A stretch of DNA of 54,249 nt from UBA1672 sp964587815 (GTDB lineage Bacteria; Pseudomonadota; Alphaproteobacteria; Micavibrionales; Micavibrionaceae). This document shows, piece after piece, positions 24,313-33,187 of this stretch. A program made the translations under genes and the position numbers. Numbering within the stretch: position 1 is the first letter of the stretch; each line of letters begins with the position of its first letter. Location: assembly GCA_964587815.1 (NCBI GenBank), contig CAZPMH010000016.1, forward strand, positions 1 through 54,249, read 5' to 3'. The notes under the pieces are model-generated. The model made no database searches, had not been told where the DNA came from, and worked only from the letters and a program-made list of their open reading frames with translations.

Positions 24313-24912
24313 TTATAAGCTCTTGTTGCGGCGGAGCAGGACGTAGAGTGCGCCGTGGCCGCCGTCATTTTGTTTGGCGGGTTCGGTTTTTAAAATAAAT
24401 TGTTTCAGCGGCGCTTCGGACAGCCATTGCGGTGTTTTTTGCCTCAAAACGCCCGGTTTTTGATCCAGAATGTGAGTGTTTCCGCTTCTCGATAAGCCTT
24501 TGCCTGTGATGACCAAGATACATCTTTTTCCCTGACCGTACGCGGCGGGGATGTAGCGGCAGAGTGCCTCGTATGCTTGATGTTGGGTCATGCCGTGCAA
24601 GTCGAGCCGCCCTTCGATGGGGAGTTGCCCGCGTTTTAAACGTTGGGTTGTGCGGCGGTCGGTTTCGTTGCTTTTTTCGTGATTTTCTTCACGTTTTGTT
24701 GGCTGTGGCTCTGCTTTTTTACGCTGACGTTTCGGTTTTGGTATGGTTTGTTTTTCTAAAGGTGCTTTTGCGGGCGTGGTTTGAGATTTCTCAGGATTCA
24801 GCGGCGTGACGTCTTTTGTGGCAATTTCCCACAATGTTTGTTCGTCTTCGCCCTTTTTTTTTGCGGCTTTACCCGTTTTAGATGTATGCAATTTATTGTT
24901 TTTATCATCCAT
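24313..24912 (-). CDS. Smr domain protein (MutS2-type nuclease domain), 199 aa
   Basis: The N-terminal 100 residues are Lys/Pro-rich and probably disordered. The C-terminal Smr domain starts at about residue 103, GRLDLHGMTQHQAYEAL (the LDLHG motif), followed by ILVITGKGLSRSG (GKG loop) and HGALYVLLRR. Stand-alone Smr proteins of this size are common in alphaproteobacteria and are thought to act as endonucleases on DNA or on RNA of stalled ribosomes; the substrate here is unknown. It is divergent from the next gene. Confidence 0.9.
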   Translation of the reverse strand: MDDKNNKLHTSKTGKAAKKKGEDEQTLWEIATKDVTPLNPEKSQTTPAKAPLEKQTIPKPKRQRKKAEPQPTKREENHEKSNETDRRTTQRLKRGQLPIEGRLDLHGMTQHQAYEALCRYIPAAYGQGKRCILVITGKGLSRSGNTHILDQKPGVLRQKTPQWLSEAPLKQFILKTEPAKQNDGGHGALYVLLRRNKSL

Positions 24913-24956
24913 GATTGATACAATTTAATCTTGATTACTGTTTACCGGATTTATGC

Positions 24957-25766
24957 ATGGTACATCACTTTAACCTAATGAAACGAAAAAATTTTTTCTG
25001 TTCTTTCTTTTTCCTTATTCTGTTTGCAGGCTTTGGGTTTTTTTCGACGTCAGCTCTTGCACAAGACCATGATATTTTGGAAAAGTTTCCGCCGGAAGAG
25101 AAGGCTATTTTTGCGTTTTTCAGGGCGGCGAACACACCGCCTGATTATGATTTTTGGATTAAGAGCAGCTGGCAGTATGAAAACAGAAAGCCTTCCGAGC
25201 AGCAAAAATACCTGATTAACGAGATGTTGCGCCTTGGACAGGGGTTTGCTGAATATGACAACACCAAGCATGTTATCGTTTTGTATATTGATGCGATGAC
25301 GAAATATCATAAAGCTGAAGATGGGAAAAGTGCCCGCATCAGTTTTCGCCTAAACGGGGTTCGCGGCAATGAAATTCCTACCTTTGATTTCCCGTTTGGA
25401 GACGGTTTTGTGTCGCTTATCATAAGGAATTTAGACGCGTTTCGTGATCTGCCTCTGTCAGAGAAAAAGGCAGAGGCAATTTCGAAACTCATTCCTTATG
25501 ATGATGACGAATTTAACACGACTATGGAAGTTCATGTTCAGGTCAAAAATGCGGAATATGGCGAGCCGATCAAGGTGAATGGACGGTTTAAATGGCTTAT
25601 GGGTGGTGAAGTTGCCTATATCAGATGTGATGCCAATGACTTTTTTTCCGGCAGGAATGAGATGCTGTGGGATTATGTGGCGAGCTGGTATCAGGAGCAA
25701 TATACTTTGCTGACATCGCCGAAGCAGGAACAATATCCGCACCCTTACGATTTGTTCAAAGATTGA
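24957..25766 (+). CDS. Secreted hypothetical protein, about 270 aa
   Basis: Frame open from 24915. Possible starts are ATG at 24957 (MVHHFNLMKRK, GGA upstream) and ATG at 24978 (MKRKNFF). Both give a signal peptide with core SFFFLILFAGFGFF and cleavage after TSALA. The mature protein is about 240 residues with no further membrane segment; notable stretches are PPDYDFWIKSSWQYENR, SFRLNGVRGNEIPTFDFPF and NAEYGEPIKVNGRFKW. I do not recognise the family with confidence. Probably periplasmic. Confidence 0.7.
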   Translation: MVHHFNLMKRKNFFCSFFFLILFAGFGFFSTSALAQDHDILEKFPPEEKAIFAFFRAANTPPDYDFWIKSSWQYENRKPSEQQKYLINEMLRLGQGFAEYDNTKHVIVLYIDAMTKYHKAEDGKSARISFRLNGVRGNEIPTFDFPFGDGFVSLIIRNLDAFRDLPLSEKKAEAISKLIPYDDDEFNTTMEVHVQVKNAEYGEPIKVNGRFKWLMGGEVAYIRCDANDFFSGRNEMLWDYVASWYQEQYTLLTSPKQEQYPHPYDLFKD

Positions 25767-25837
25767 TCGTATTTGATTGCGCGCCTGAATTCTGCTATTT
25801 TTAAATCATATAATATTAATTGCATTCACGGTGTACT

Positions 25838-26389
25838 ATGTTTTCGATTGTTCAAAACATCAGTTCTGCTTTGCGTCCGGCCAGTAATGATCATACATAT
25901 GATCGGAAAGGCGGGAAAAATCAGCATGGGCAAGGCCGTAATGATCATGCCGCGCACGATGATAAGGGGCTGTATGAAGCACATGAGACTGGCTCTGTCA
26001 TGCAGGTGCGTTCGGTCTTATTGTTCTTAGAAGATTATCTTGAAAACCAGCTTTTGCCTTATAAGGTGTCTTTGGAAAAAGATGATAAAGATAAAAGCGA
26101 TTTTGTGAATAAATGGCGCGGGCCTGATGCGGCCAATGGGAATGGTGGCGCGAATAACCCCTATAACGCGGCAAAAGTCTATGCGCATGTTTCAAAGGGT
26201 GTGAATGTTAGTGCGCGCCGTTTGGAAGGAAAGCCGCGAAATTTGAGTGAAGAGTTGCGCGATGTATATGCCCTTATCAGGCGGTTGCGTAGCCTTGAAG
26301 AGCGCGGTGTGACGTCTATCCGTGTGCCGCATGATATTCCGTTCTTGCGCGGTATTCGCTATGCCGTTGACAGCTTGATTGACGTCTAA
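25838..26389 (+). CDS. Hypothetical protein, 183 aa, His/Asp/Gly-rich N-terminal region
   Basis: Start at the ATG at 25838 (MFSIVQNISSAL); no strong ribosome-binding site, and six codons upstream remain open. Residues about 18-45 are low-complexity (GGKNQHGQGRNDHAAHDD). The rest looks helical: VRSVLLFLEDYLENQLLPYK, a Gly/Asn spacer, and ELRDVYALIRRLRSLEERG. No signal peptide. Family unknown. It is convergent with the OmpR-like gene (six bases between stops). Confidence 0.6.
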   Translation: MFSIVQNISSALRPASNDHTYDRKGGKNQHGQGRNDHAAHDDKGLYEAHETGSVMQVRSVLLFLEDYLENQLLPYKVSLEKDDKDKSDFVNKWRGPDAANGNGGANNPYNAAKVYAHVSKGVNVSARRLEGKPRNLSEELRDVYALIRRLRSLEERGVTSIRVPHDIPFLRGIRYAVDSLIDV

Positions 26390-26395
26390 ATTTTA

Positions 26396-26947
26396 TTATT
26401 CCGCTTTTTTTAACTGATAACCTGTTTCTGTAGTGGTGACCATGTCGGGTTTTGTCGGGTCGGCCTCGATTTTTTGTCGCAGGCGATAGATGTGAGTTTC
26501 AAGGGTATGCGTTTCAACGGTTTTCGCATAATTCCAGACTTTTTCAAGCAGTATTTCCCGTGATAATTCCTTGTCTTCGGCTTGATGAAGGTGGATGAGG
26601 ATGTCGACTTCTTTATCGGTTAATCTTATATGATCGCCGTTTTCGTTGATCCAAGTGGCGTGGTGTGTGTCGAGCGTGTTGCCGCCGATTTTGAGCATAC
26701 GGGTTTGGGCTGTTTTTCTTTTTCGTACGATATCATTTATGATGTCGAGAATTTCGCCAAAGCGTGCGGGCTTCTCAAGATTTTTTTCGGTCGTGTCGGT
26801 TGTAATTTTGATTGTTTCGGACTGATCATCTGTTTTGAAACGGCAGATTTGTTTTAGGTCTTCGTCGATGAAATGATCGTCGATGACCATGCAGGTTTTT
26901 TGATCAGCGTGGATGGTGATGGTTAGGTTTTCAAGATTTGCGGGCAT
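26396..26947 (-). CDS. OmpR/PhoB-type winged-helix DNA-binding protein without a receiver domain, 183 aa
   Basis: The C-terminal half (about 85-180) is a trans_reg_C winged helix: RLTDKEVDILIHLHQAED, LLEKVWNYAKTVETHTLETHIYRLRQKI and MVTTTETGYQL, closely matching OmpR/PhoB effector domains. The N-terminal 80 residues lack the Asp-Asp, phosphoacceptor Asp and Lys of a receiver, so it cannot be phosphorylated in the usual way. It starts eight bases after the PLP homeostasis protein gene stops, so the two are co-transcribed. Target genes unknown. Confidence 0.85.
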   Translation of the reverse strand: MPANLENLTITIHADQKTCMVIDDHFIDEDLKQICRFKTDDQSETIKITTDTTEKNLEKPARFGEILDIINDIVRKRKTAQTRMLKIGGNTLDTHHATWINENGDHIRLTDKEVDILIHLHQAEDKELSREILLEKVWNYAKTVETHTLETHIYRLRQKIEADPTKPDMVTTTETGYQLKKAE

Positions 26948-26955
26948 GGCTGTGT

Positions 26956-27615
26956 TTAATCGCGTTCTCCGAAGATGGCGGTGCCGACACGGATGTGGGT
27001 TGCGCCGTGGGGAATGGCGTGCTCGTAATCGCTGCTCATCCCCATGCTGAGGGTTTTCAGGCCGTGTGTTTTTGCCATCTTTTCCAGCATGGCGAAGTGG
27101 AGCGCAGCGGGGTCATCGATGGGCGGGATGCACATAAGGCCGGTGATGTTCAAGCCGCATTCATCTGTGCAGAATTTCAGGAATTCGGGTAGCTCTTCGG
27201 GGGCTATGCCTGCTTTTTGCTCTTCCTCGCCGGTGTTGACTTGAATGAGGCAGGGGATGGATATATTCATCTTTTCCATTTCTGCGCCAAGTTTGCGGGC
27301 GAGTTTTTCACGGTCAACGGTTTCGATCACGTCAAAGATGGAAAGGGCGTCTTTAATTTTGTTGGTTTGCAGCGGGCCGATGAGGTGGAGCTTTAGATCA
27401 TCGTAGTTTTGTTTGTGCTTGGCCCAGTGTTCGATGGCTTCTTGCACGCGGTTTTCGCCGAATGTGCGGTGGCCTGCGTTCAGGGCGGCTTGTAATTTTT
27501 CAGGGGGCTGGCGTTTGCTGACGGCGATGACATTAATGTCGCGCGCGTTTCTGCCCCAATGTTCGGCTGTTTGTTCGATTTGCGCGTGGATGTGATTTAA
27601 GTTTTCTAAAATCAT
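26956..27615 (-). CDS. YggS family pyridoxal phosphate homeostasis protein
   Basis: Single-domain TIM-barrel PLP-binding protein (PLPHP), 219 aa, that buffers pyridoxal 5'-phosphate without enzymatic activity. The PLP lysine is in VIAVSKRQPPEKLQ (about residue 34). GENRVQEAIEHW, HLIGPLQTNKIKDAL, SMGMSSDYEHAI and the C-terminal GTHIRVGTAIFG type ending (here GATHIRVGTAIFGERD) are all family motifs. It is followed by the OmpR-type regulator. Confidence 0.95.
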   Translation of the reverse strand: MILENLNHIHAQIEQTAEHWGRNARDINVIAVSKRQPPEKLQAALNAGHRTFGENRVQEAIEHWAKHKQNYDDLKLHLIGPLQTNKIKDALSIFDVIETVDREKLARKLGAEMEKMNISIPCLIQVNTGEEEQKAGIAPEELPEFLKFCTDECGLNITGLMCIPPIDDPAALHFAMLEKMAKTHGLKTLSMGMSSDYEHAIPHGATHIRVGTAIFGERD

Positions 27616-27652
27616 TGTCTTAAGAGTATGTGAGTTTTAGTGCTTCATGCAA

Positions 27653-27680
27653 TAAAAAAGAGCGTCACGAGGACGCCCTT
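27653..27680 (-). terminator. Rho-independent terminator of the porin gene
   Basis: On the minus strand GGGCGTC-ctcgt-GACGCTC followed by TTTTTT; one mismatch in a seven-base stem. It lies about 27 bases after the porin stop and before the divergently placed YggS gene on the same strand. Confidence 0.85.
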
Positions 27681-27706
27681 TAAATTCTTTATTGGTTCAA
27701 ATCAAA

Positions 27707-28702
27707 TTAGAAGTTGATTTGTGTACCGATAACAACAGCTGTACCATCGTCGTCTGCTGTACCAACTTCAGCATCGAAGTACTGAACAGAACCGCGCAAT
27801 GACATGCCCGGGCCGTACTGGTATGTAGCACCAACTGTATAACGGTCGACTTCAGAATCTGTGTCATCATTATCAGCATTTAGGTAAGATGCACCTAGCT
27901 TGAATGGACCTGATGTGTAGTCAGCACCAACAACAATTGTGTCAGTTTCGTTTGAGTCAGCATCTTCGTTCAAGTATGCAGCACCGATACCGAAAGCAGC
28001 GATGTCTAGGTCAAGACCAACGTTGAATGCATCGTAGTCTTCTTCCGCTGTTGTGTAACCAGCACCTGCGATTACGCCAACATTCTGGAACTGACCTTCA
28101 TAACGAACAGCACCTTCAATAACTGAGTCTGTTGTTGTGTCCAAACCGAAGTCACCAGCATCATTGTTAGATGATGTGTATGAGATACCAGCTTGGAAGC
28201 CGCTGAAGTTTGGTGTTAGGTAAGTGAACTTGTCAGAACCACGTGTTACATCTTGTGCGTAGTCAAGAGAGTCATCACGTGAACCCGTTGTACCAAAATC
28301 AAATGGTGATACGAACTGACGTAGACCATCGATGTTTGAGTCAGCTGAAGGAGCAGCAACCTGTAGAAGGTATGCAGCGCCGTCTTCGTTACCGAAGTTT
28401 ACGCGACCCCAGTCACCTGAGAAGTATAGGTATGATTCGTCGATTTCGCTTGAGTCTTCGCCGTCAACAGAAACTTCAAAGTGTGCACCAACTGTCAGAC
28501 CGTTGTCCAAAGTTGTTTCGCCACCGATGTGTAATTCTGTATCACGGATGATGTCAAAAGATGAATCTTGTGAGTCTGTGTCAGAGTAAGCGCCGTAGCC
28601 CTTAAAGTAACCGCCAACCTCTAGGTTGACTTCAGCATATGCTGGAGCAGCGGCAAGAGCCAAACCACTTACAGCAACAGTTGCTAGTAAAAGTTTTTTC
28701 AT
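27707..28702 (-). CDS. Gram-negative porin, outer membrane
   Basis: The 331-aa protein has a classic signal peptide (KKLLLATVAVSGLALAAAPAYA) and begins VNLEVGGYFKGYGAY. It continues as amphipathic strands typical of a 16-stranded trimeric porin (for example LHIGGETTLDNGLTVGAHFE and GRVNFGNEDGAAYLLQ) and ends in Phe (VVIGTQINF), the BamA recognition signal. The mature protein is strongly acidic. Ribosome-binding site GGAGG is strong. The codon choice is clearly biased compared with neighbours (few CGC codons, many CGT and GCT), as expected for a very abundant protein. Confidence 0.93.
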   Translation of the reverse strand: MKKLLLATVAVSGLALAAAPAYAEVNLEVGGYFKGYGAYSDTDSQDSSFDIIRDTELHIGGETTLDNGLTVGAHFEVSVDGEDSSEIDESYLYFSGDWGRVNFGNEDGAAYLLQVAAPSADSNIDGLRQFVSPFDFGTTGSRDDSLDYAQDVTRGSDKFTYLTPNFSGFQAGISYTSSNNDAGDFGLDTTTDSVIEGAVRYEGQFQNVGVIAGAGYTTAEEDYDAFNVGLDLDIAAFGIGAAYLNEDADSNETDTIVVGADYTSGPFKLGASYLNADNDDTDSEVDRYTVGATYQYGPGMSLRGSVQYFDAEVGTADDDGTAVVIGTQINF

Positions 28703-29044
28703 TTTAGTTTCCTCCGATCAGCCTTCTTTTAAAGGAAGATATGATCATAGTTAGTAGTTAATTAAATCCAGAAAAGGATGTCGTTAAAATGTTATTTTCA
28801 ACGTAATGTTTTAAACAACATCGCAATTACGCCAGTAAAGACAGGAATCGTCAACGAGAGATTCTAGTGTTAATTACTCTTTTTTTGGGAGCGTTGCATT
28901 TTTGCAACAGGCATGACATGCGGCGGTTCTGTCTTTGTTTTTGTGTATGGTCACCTGTTTTCATGGCTCTATGGTCTTGTCGGTGGTGTGGGCGCATGGT
29001 ACATAAAAAGTCAGATAACATTAATAAGTAGGAATTTTTATAGC
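28703..29044. promoter_or_regulatory. Divergent regulatory region between the porin and the DUF3576 gene
   Basis: Non-coding, 342 bases. It contains the porin leader with GGAGGAAACTAAA just before its ATG, an AT-rich stretch around 28740-28800, and a perfect hairpin or palindrome GTTGCA-TTTT-TGCAAC at 28893-28908. Promoters for both genes should be here. The plus-strand frame from 28913 into the lipoprotein is open but lacks gene features before 29045. Confidence 0.5.
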
Positions 29045-29763
29045 ATGCAAAAAATATTGTTTGGCCGATACCCCTTTTTTAAATGTTTCATGGTTATGGG
29101 TGCGGGCGCATTGCTGTTGGGTGGGTGTGCAGGCATTGAGAGTGAAGCGAAGTATCCGACAGGGATGGATCGTAACCAGACAGGTGGCGAGAACAATATT
29201 TACGGNNNNNNNNNNNNNNNNNNNNNNNNNNNNNNNNNNNNNNNNNNNNNNNNNNNNNNNNNNNNNNNNNNNNNNNNNNNNNNNNNNNNNNNNNNNNNNN
29301 NNNNNAGTATCCGACAGGGATGGATCGTAACCAGACAGGTGGCGAGAACAATATTTACGGTGAGCGTGAGTCGATCTTCGGCGAAGGCGGTATCACGGGG
29401 TTTAACAAGCGTAAGAAAAAGAATACCGAGCTTGGCGGCGGTGTTGCCGTGAACAGCTTCCTTTGGCGGGCGACGTTGGATACGGTGTCGTTTATGCCAT
29501 TGGCCAGTGCCGACCCGTTTGGCGGTGTGATTTTAACCGATTGGTATACTGACCCCGCTACGCCGAATGAGCGTGTGAAGGTCAATGCGTTTGTTTTGAC
29601 TCGCGAGTTGGAGGCGGACGGCATTCGCGTGCGGACGTTCCGTCAGGTTCGCCAAGATGGCGGATGGGTGGATGCGCAAACATCGGAAGGCACTGCGCGG
29701 ACGTTGGAAGAGACAATTTTGACTCGGGCGCGTCAGTTGCGTATTAAGCACCTCGGGAATTAA
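29045..29763 (+). CDS. DUF3576 lipoprotein, 187 aa, interrupted by an artificial gap
   Basis: Start ATG at 29045 (MQKILFGRYPF) after TAGGA. The signal peptide ends in the lipobox LLLGGC, so it is a lipoprotein. The family block KYPTGMDRNQTGGENNIYG then runs into the 100-N gap at 29206. After the gap the same 55 bases repeat and continue as ERESIFGEGG, then VNSFLWRATLDTVSFMPLASADPFGGVILTDW. Joining 29205 to 29361 gives 564 bases in one frame, with a normal family length. It lies upstream of leuS-lptE, its usual place in alphaproteobacteria. Function unknown; probably outer membrane. Confidence 0.9.
29151..29360. repeat. Artificial 55-bp direct repeat flanking a 100-N gap
   Basis: Bases 29151-29205 and 29306-29360 are identical over 55 bases and flank exactly 100 N (29206-29305). 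This is the pattern of two contigs sharing a k-mer-length overlap (k = 55) that a scaffolder did not merge. It is not a biological repeat; true sequence joins 29205 to 29361. Confidence 0.93.
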
Positions 29764-29813
29764 AACAGTTATTCCCTTTGCGTATAATTATTAAACATAA
29801 AAAGTAAAAACCA

Positions 29814-32360
29814 ATGTCTGAGCGTTACAATATCAAAACCACAGAAGCGAAATGGCGTGCACAATGGGAGGCGGCGGATTGCTTCGCTGTTTCCGAAGAT
29901 GCGGATAAGCCGAAATATTACGTGCTGGAGATGTTCCCCTATCCGTCGGGGCGCATTCATGTCGGGCATGTGCGTAATTATACGCTGGGCGATGTGGTGG
30001 CGCGGTATCGCAGCGCGCAGGGGTTTAATGTGCTTCACCCGATGGGATGGGATGCATTCGGCTTGCCTGCGGAGAATGCGGCGATTGAGCGTGGCGCGCA
30101 TCCGGCGAAATGGACGCATGAGAATATCGCCTCGATGAAGGCGCAGTTGCAATCAATGGGCTTGTCGATTGATTGGAGCCGTGAATTTGCGACGTGTGAC
30201 CCTGATTATTACGCGCATGAGCAGCGCATGTTCTTAAAATTTTTGGAAAAGGGTATCGCGTTCCGTAAAGAGTCGGTTGTGAATTGGGACCCCGTTGATA
30301 ATACGGTTTTGGCGAATGAGCAGGTGATTGACGGGAAGGGTTGGCGCACGGGCGCGGCGGTTGAGCGCAAAACCTTAAATCAGTGGTTTTTGAAGATTAC
30401 CGATTATGCGGAAGAGTTATTGCAAGATTTGCAAGGGTTAGAGCGCTGGCCTGAGAAGGTGCGCGTGATGCAGGAAAACTGGATCGGGAAATCAGTGGGC
30501 CTACAGTTTACGTGGGATATTGTGGATAGCGATAAGACGATTGAGGTGTATACGACACGTCCCGATACGCTGTTTGGGGCGTCGTTTATGGCTTTGGCGC
30601 CTGATCATCCGATGACGAAGGAGCTTTGTGCGGGCAAGGACGGGTTTGAAGAGTTTCTTGCCGCCTGTCAGGCGCAGGGCACGTCGGAGGCGGCGATTGA
30701 GCAGGCGGAAAAGCTGGGCTTTGATACGGGTTTTACGGCGACGCATCCGTTGTTGGGGCGTGAGGTTCCTGTCTATATCGCGAACTTTATTTTGATGGAT
30801 TACGGGACGGGCGCGATTTTCGGTGTGCCTGCGCACGATCAACGTGACTTTGATTTTGCGACGAAATACGAGTTGGATATTTTGCCTGTTATTTCGAACG
30901 ATACGGACATGAGCGAAGCATTTACGGGCGAGGGCGCGCTGATTAATTCCCAGTGGCTGGACGGGATGAGCATTGAAGAGGCGAAGGCCGAGGTGATTAA
31001 ACGCTGTGAGGAGGGCGGCACAGGTTTTGGCACAACACAATATCGCTTGCGGGATTGGGGCGTATCGCGCCAGAGATATTGGGGCTGTCCGATTCCTGTG
31101 GTGTATCGCAATTCGGACGGGGCGTGTATTCCCGTGCCTGATGATCAGTTGCCTGTGACCTTGCCGGAGGATGTTGATTTTTCAAAGCCGGGCAATCCAT
31201 TAGATAATCACCCGAGCTGGAAGCATACAACTTGCCCTGAAACAGGTGAGCCTGCGACGCGAGAGACGGACACGTTCGATACGTTTTTTGAGAGTAGCTG
31301 GTATCAGTTCCGCTATTGCGATGCGGGGAATGAAAACTTGCCGCTGGATAAAGATAAGGCGGATTACTGGATGCCGAAAGGTGGCGGGGTTGATCAGTAT
31401 ATTGGCGGAGTGGAGCATGCGGTTTTGCACCTTCTTTATGCGCGATTTTTCACCAAGATCATGCGCGATTGCGGATTTGTGAATACGGATGAGCCGTTTC
31501 AGGGGTTGTTTACTCAAGGGATGGTGACGCATGAGACGTATCAGGATGCAGACGGGAAATGGATTTTCCCGACCGAGGCCGTGAAGAAGGGCGAGGATTG
31601 GGTACATGCGGAGACGGGCGAGCCTGTGACGGTGGGGCCGTCGATTAAGATGTCGAAATCCAAGCGCAATGTGATTGACCCTGAAGAAATTTTGGAGACT
31701 TATGGCGCGGATGCGGCGCGGCTGTTTATCCTCTCTGACTCCCCGCCAGAGCGGGATTTGGAGTGGACAGAAAGCGGCATTGAGGGCGCATGGCGGTTTG
31801 TGAATAAGGTGTATGCGTCAATCTCCGATATGGACTTAGCGCAAGGATCGGACGCGGATTTATCAGATAAGGCGAAAGATTTGCGCCAGCTGACGCATAA
31901 AACGATTAAAAATGTCGGTGAGGCGATTGATGCGTTTGCGATGAATAAGGCGGTTGCTTATTTGCGCGAATTTTATAATGAATTTTCGAAATTCAAGGCG
32001 GCCGATGTTGGTGATCAATTCGCCCAGCGCGAAGCCGTTGAGGCGTTTATCATTATGATCAATCCGATTATGCCACATTTGGCGGAAGAATTATGGGCGG
32101 ATTTGGGGCATGAGACGATGCTCGTTGATACGCCGTGGCCGTCTTATGATGAGGCACTGCTTGTGTCTGATACGATTACGATTGGTGTGCAGGTGAATGG
32201 TAAGGTACGCGCGACGATTACATTGCCCGCCGATGCGGATCAGGCCAAGGCGCAGGACGTTGCGCTGGCAGAAGAAAAGGTTCAGCGCGCGATGGACGGG
32301 AAGACGATGCGCAAATTTATTTACGTGCCAGGCCGTATTGTGAATGTGGTCGTGGGATAA
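29814..32360 (+). CDS. leuS: Leucyl-tRNA synthetase LeuS
   Basis: Charges tRNA-Leu. At 848 aa it has all class I landmarks: EMFPYPSGRIHVGHVRNYT (HIGH motif), the CP1 editing domain (YTTRPDTLFGASFMALAPDH and the GTGAIFGVPAHDQRD editing-site segment), and KMSKSKRN (KMSKS). The C-terminal anticodon-binding domain and the VQVNGKVRATI end domain are intact. It is 50 bases after the DUF3576 gene and leads into lptE. Confidence 0.98.
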   Translation: MSERYNIKTTEAKWRAQWEAADCFAVSEDADKPKYYVLEMFPYPSGRIHVGHVRNYTLGDVVARYRSAQGFNVLHPMGWDAFGLPAENAAIERGAHPAKWTHENIASMKAQLQSMGLSIDWSREFATCDPDYYAHEQRMFLKFLEKGIAFRKESVVNWDPVDNTVLANEQVIDGKGWRTGAAVERKTLNQWFLKITDYAEELLQDLQGLERWPEKVRVMQENWIGKSVGLQFTWDIVDSDKTIEVYTTRPDTLFGASFMALAPDHPMTKELCAGKDGFEEFLAACQAQGTSEAAIEQAEKLGFDTGFTATHPLLGREVPVYIANFILMDYGTGAIFGVPAHDQRDFDFATKYELDILPVISNDTDMSEAFTGEGALINSQWLDGMSIEEAKAEVIKRCEEGGTGFGTTQYRLRDWGVSRQRYWGCPIPVVYRNSDGACIPVPDDQLPVTLPEDVDFSKPGNPLDNHPSWKHTTCPETGEPATRETDTFDTFFESSWYQFRYCDAGNENLPLDKDKADYWMPKGGGVDQYIGGVEHAVLHLLYARFFTKIMRDCGFVNTDEPFQGLFTQGMVTHETYQDADGKWIFPTEAVKKGEDWVHAETGEPVTVGPSIKMSKSKRNVIDPEEILETYGADAARLFILSDSPPERDLEWTESGIEGAWRFVNKVYASISDMDLAQGSDADLSDKAKDLRQLTHKTIKNVGEAIDAFAMNKAVAYLREFYNEFSKFKAADVGDQFAQREAVEAFIIMINPIMPHLAEELWADLGHETMLVDTPWPSYDEALLVSDTITIGVQVNGKVRATITLPADADQAKAQDVALAEEKVQRAMDGKTMRKFIYVPGRIVNVVVG

Positions 32361-32370
32361 GGAAAGTTTT

Positions 32371-32877
32371 ATGATGCGGTTTTTACCTTTATTCGCTTTG
32401 TGCGTTCTGTCCTTTCCCCTTGCATCGTGCGGGTTTTCGCCGATGTATGGTGAGCATTCGAGCCATAGCAAGAATGTGACGGCGAATTTATCACAAGTGC
32501 AGATCGGTAATATTCCGAACCGTGAGGGGCAGTTTTTACGCAATCAGTTGATTGATCAATTTTATAAGGACGGGCGGCCTGAAAACCCCGCTTATATTCT
32601 GCAAATCTCACCGATTAGAGAATCTGTTACAGATTTGGACGTGACGCGAAGTTCTGACGTTACACGTGCGCAGCTGCGCCTAACCAGTACAATGATTTTA
32701 ACCGATGCGCAGAGCGGTGAAGAGTTGCTTCGGCGCGGATTAAGCGCAACGTCCAGTTATAACGTTTTGGCCGAAGAATTTGCGACGCGTTTTTCCGAGC
32801 AGAGCACGCGTGAAAACGCATTGAACGACCTCGCGCGGCAGATTGAATTGCAGTTGGGGCTTTACTTTAACCGTTAA
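32371..32877 (+). CDS. lptE: LPS-assembly lipoprotein LptE
   Basis: LptE plugs the LptD barrel and helps deliver lipopolysaccharide to the outer leaflet. The start is the ATG at 32371 (MMRFLPLFAL) with AAGGA upstream, 10 bases after leuS. The signal peptide ends in the lipobox FPLASC, followed by GFSPMYG, typical of alphaproteobacterial LptE. The remaining sequence, about 168 aa in total, has alternating strands and the helix NALNDLARQIELQLGLYF. The usual next gene holA is displaced by two insertions. Confidence 0.9.
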   Translation: MMRFLPLFALCVLSFPLASCGFSPMYGEHSSHSKNVTANLSQVQIGNIPNREGQFLRNQLIDQFYKDGRPENPAYILQISPIRESVTDLDVTRSSDVTRAQLRLTSTMILTDAQSGEELLRRGLSATSSYNVLAEEFATRFSEQSTRENALNDLARQIELQLGLYFNR

Positions 32878-33187
32878 TTTTTGCGTTTTAATTTTTAAGG
32901 CTCTTTGAACGGTTTTCTTTGACATATTCTGTCTTTTCGATTTATAACATCAGTCTTGATTTGAAACGGTTTCGTGCCGTTTTCAAAACGCGGGATTTGA
33001 AGGATCAGCTTGCACCGCGAAAAATATGCTAAAGCGCCGCAGCGTTCACTTTTTCCTGTGGTTTCCGACATTGGGTGTATCGACGGGAAGTGTTGAATTT
33101 TCATAATTTTCCAAAAATCGATATACTATATTTTGCTAATGTAGAAAAAAACGCGCCCTGGGTTGGGCGTTAAGGGATAAAAAAATT
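32878..33187. other. 310-bp intergenic region after lptE
   Basis: No gene recognised. Near its right end a GC hairpin (CGCCC-tgggtt-GGGCG, about 33152-33168) sits just upstream of the ribosome-binding site AAGGGA of the 33188 gene and could influence its translation. An AT-rich promoter-like stretch (about 33100-33140) precedes it. A new transcription unit probably starts here. Confidence 0.4.

Noticed and set aside
28243..28589. Plus-strand frames opposite the porin gene
   Set aside because: Shadows caused by the biased codon use of the porin; no ribosome-binding sites or domains.
29151..29360. 55-bp repeat as a biological duplication
   Set aside because: Identical copies flank exactly 100 N and collapsing them restores the reading frame; it is an assembly artefact.
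30517..30525. Reverse DnaA-box-like TGTGGATAG in leuS
   Set aside because: One mismatch, single, inside a conserved coding region far from the candidate origin.
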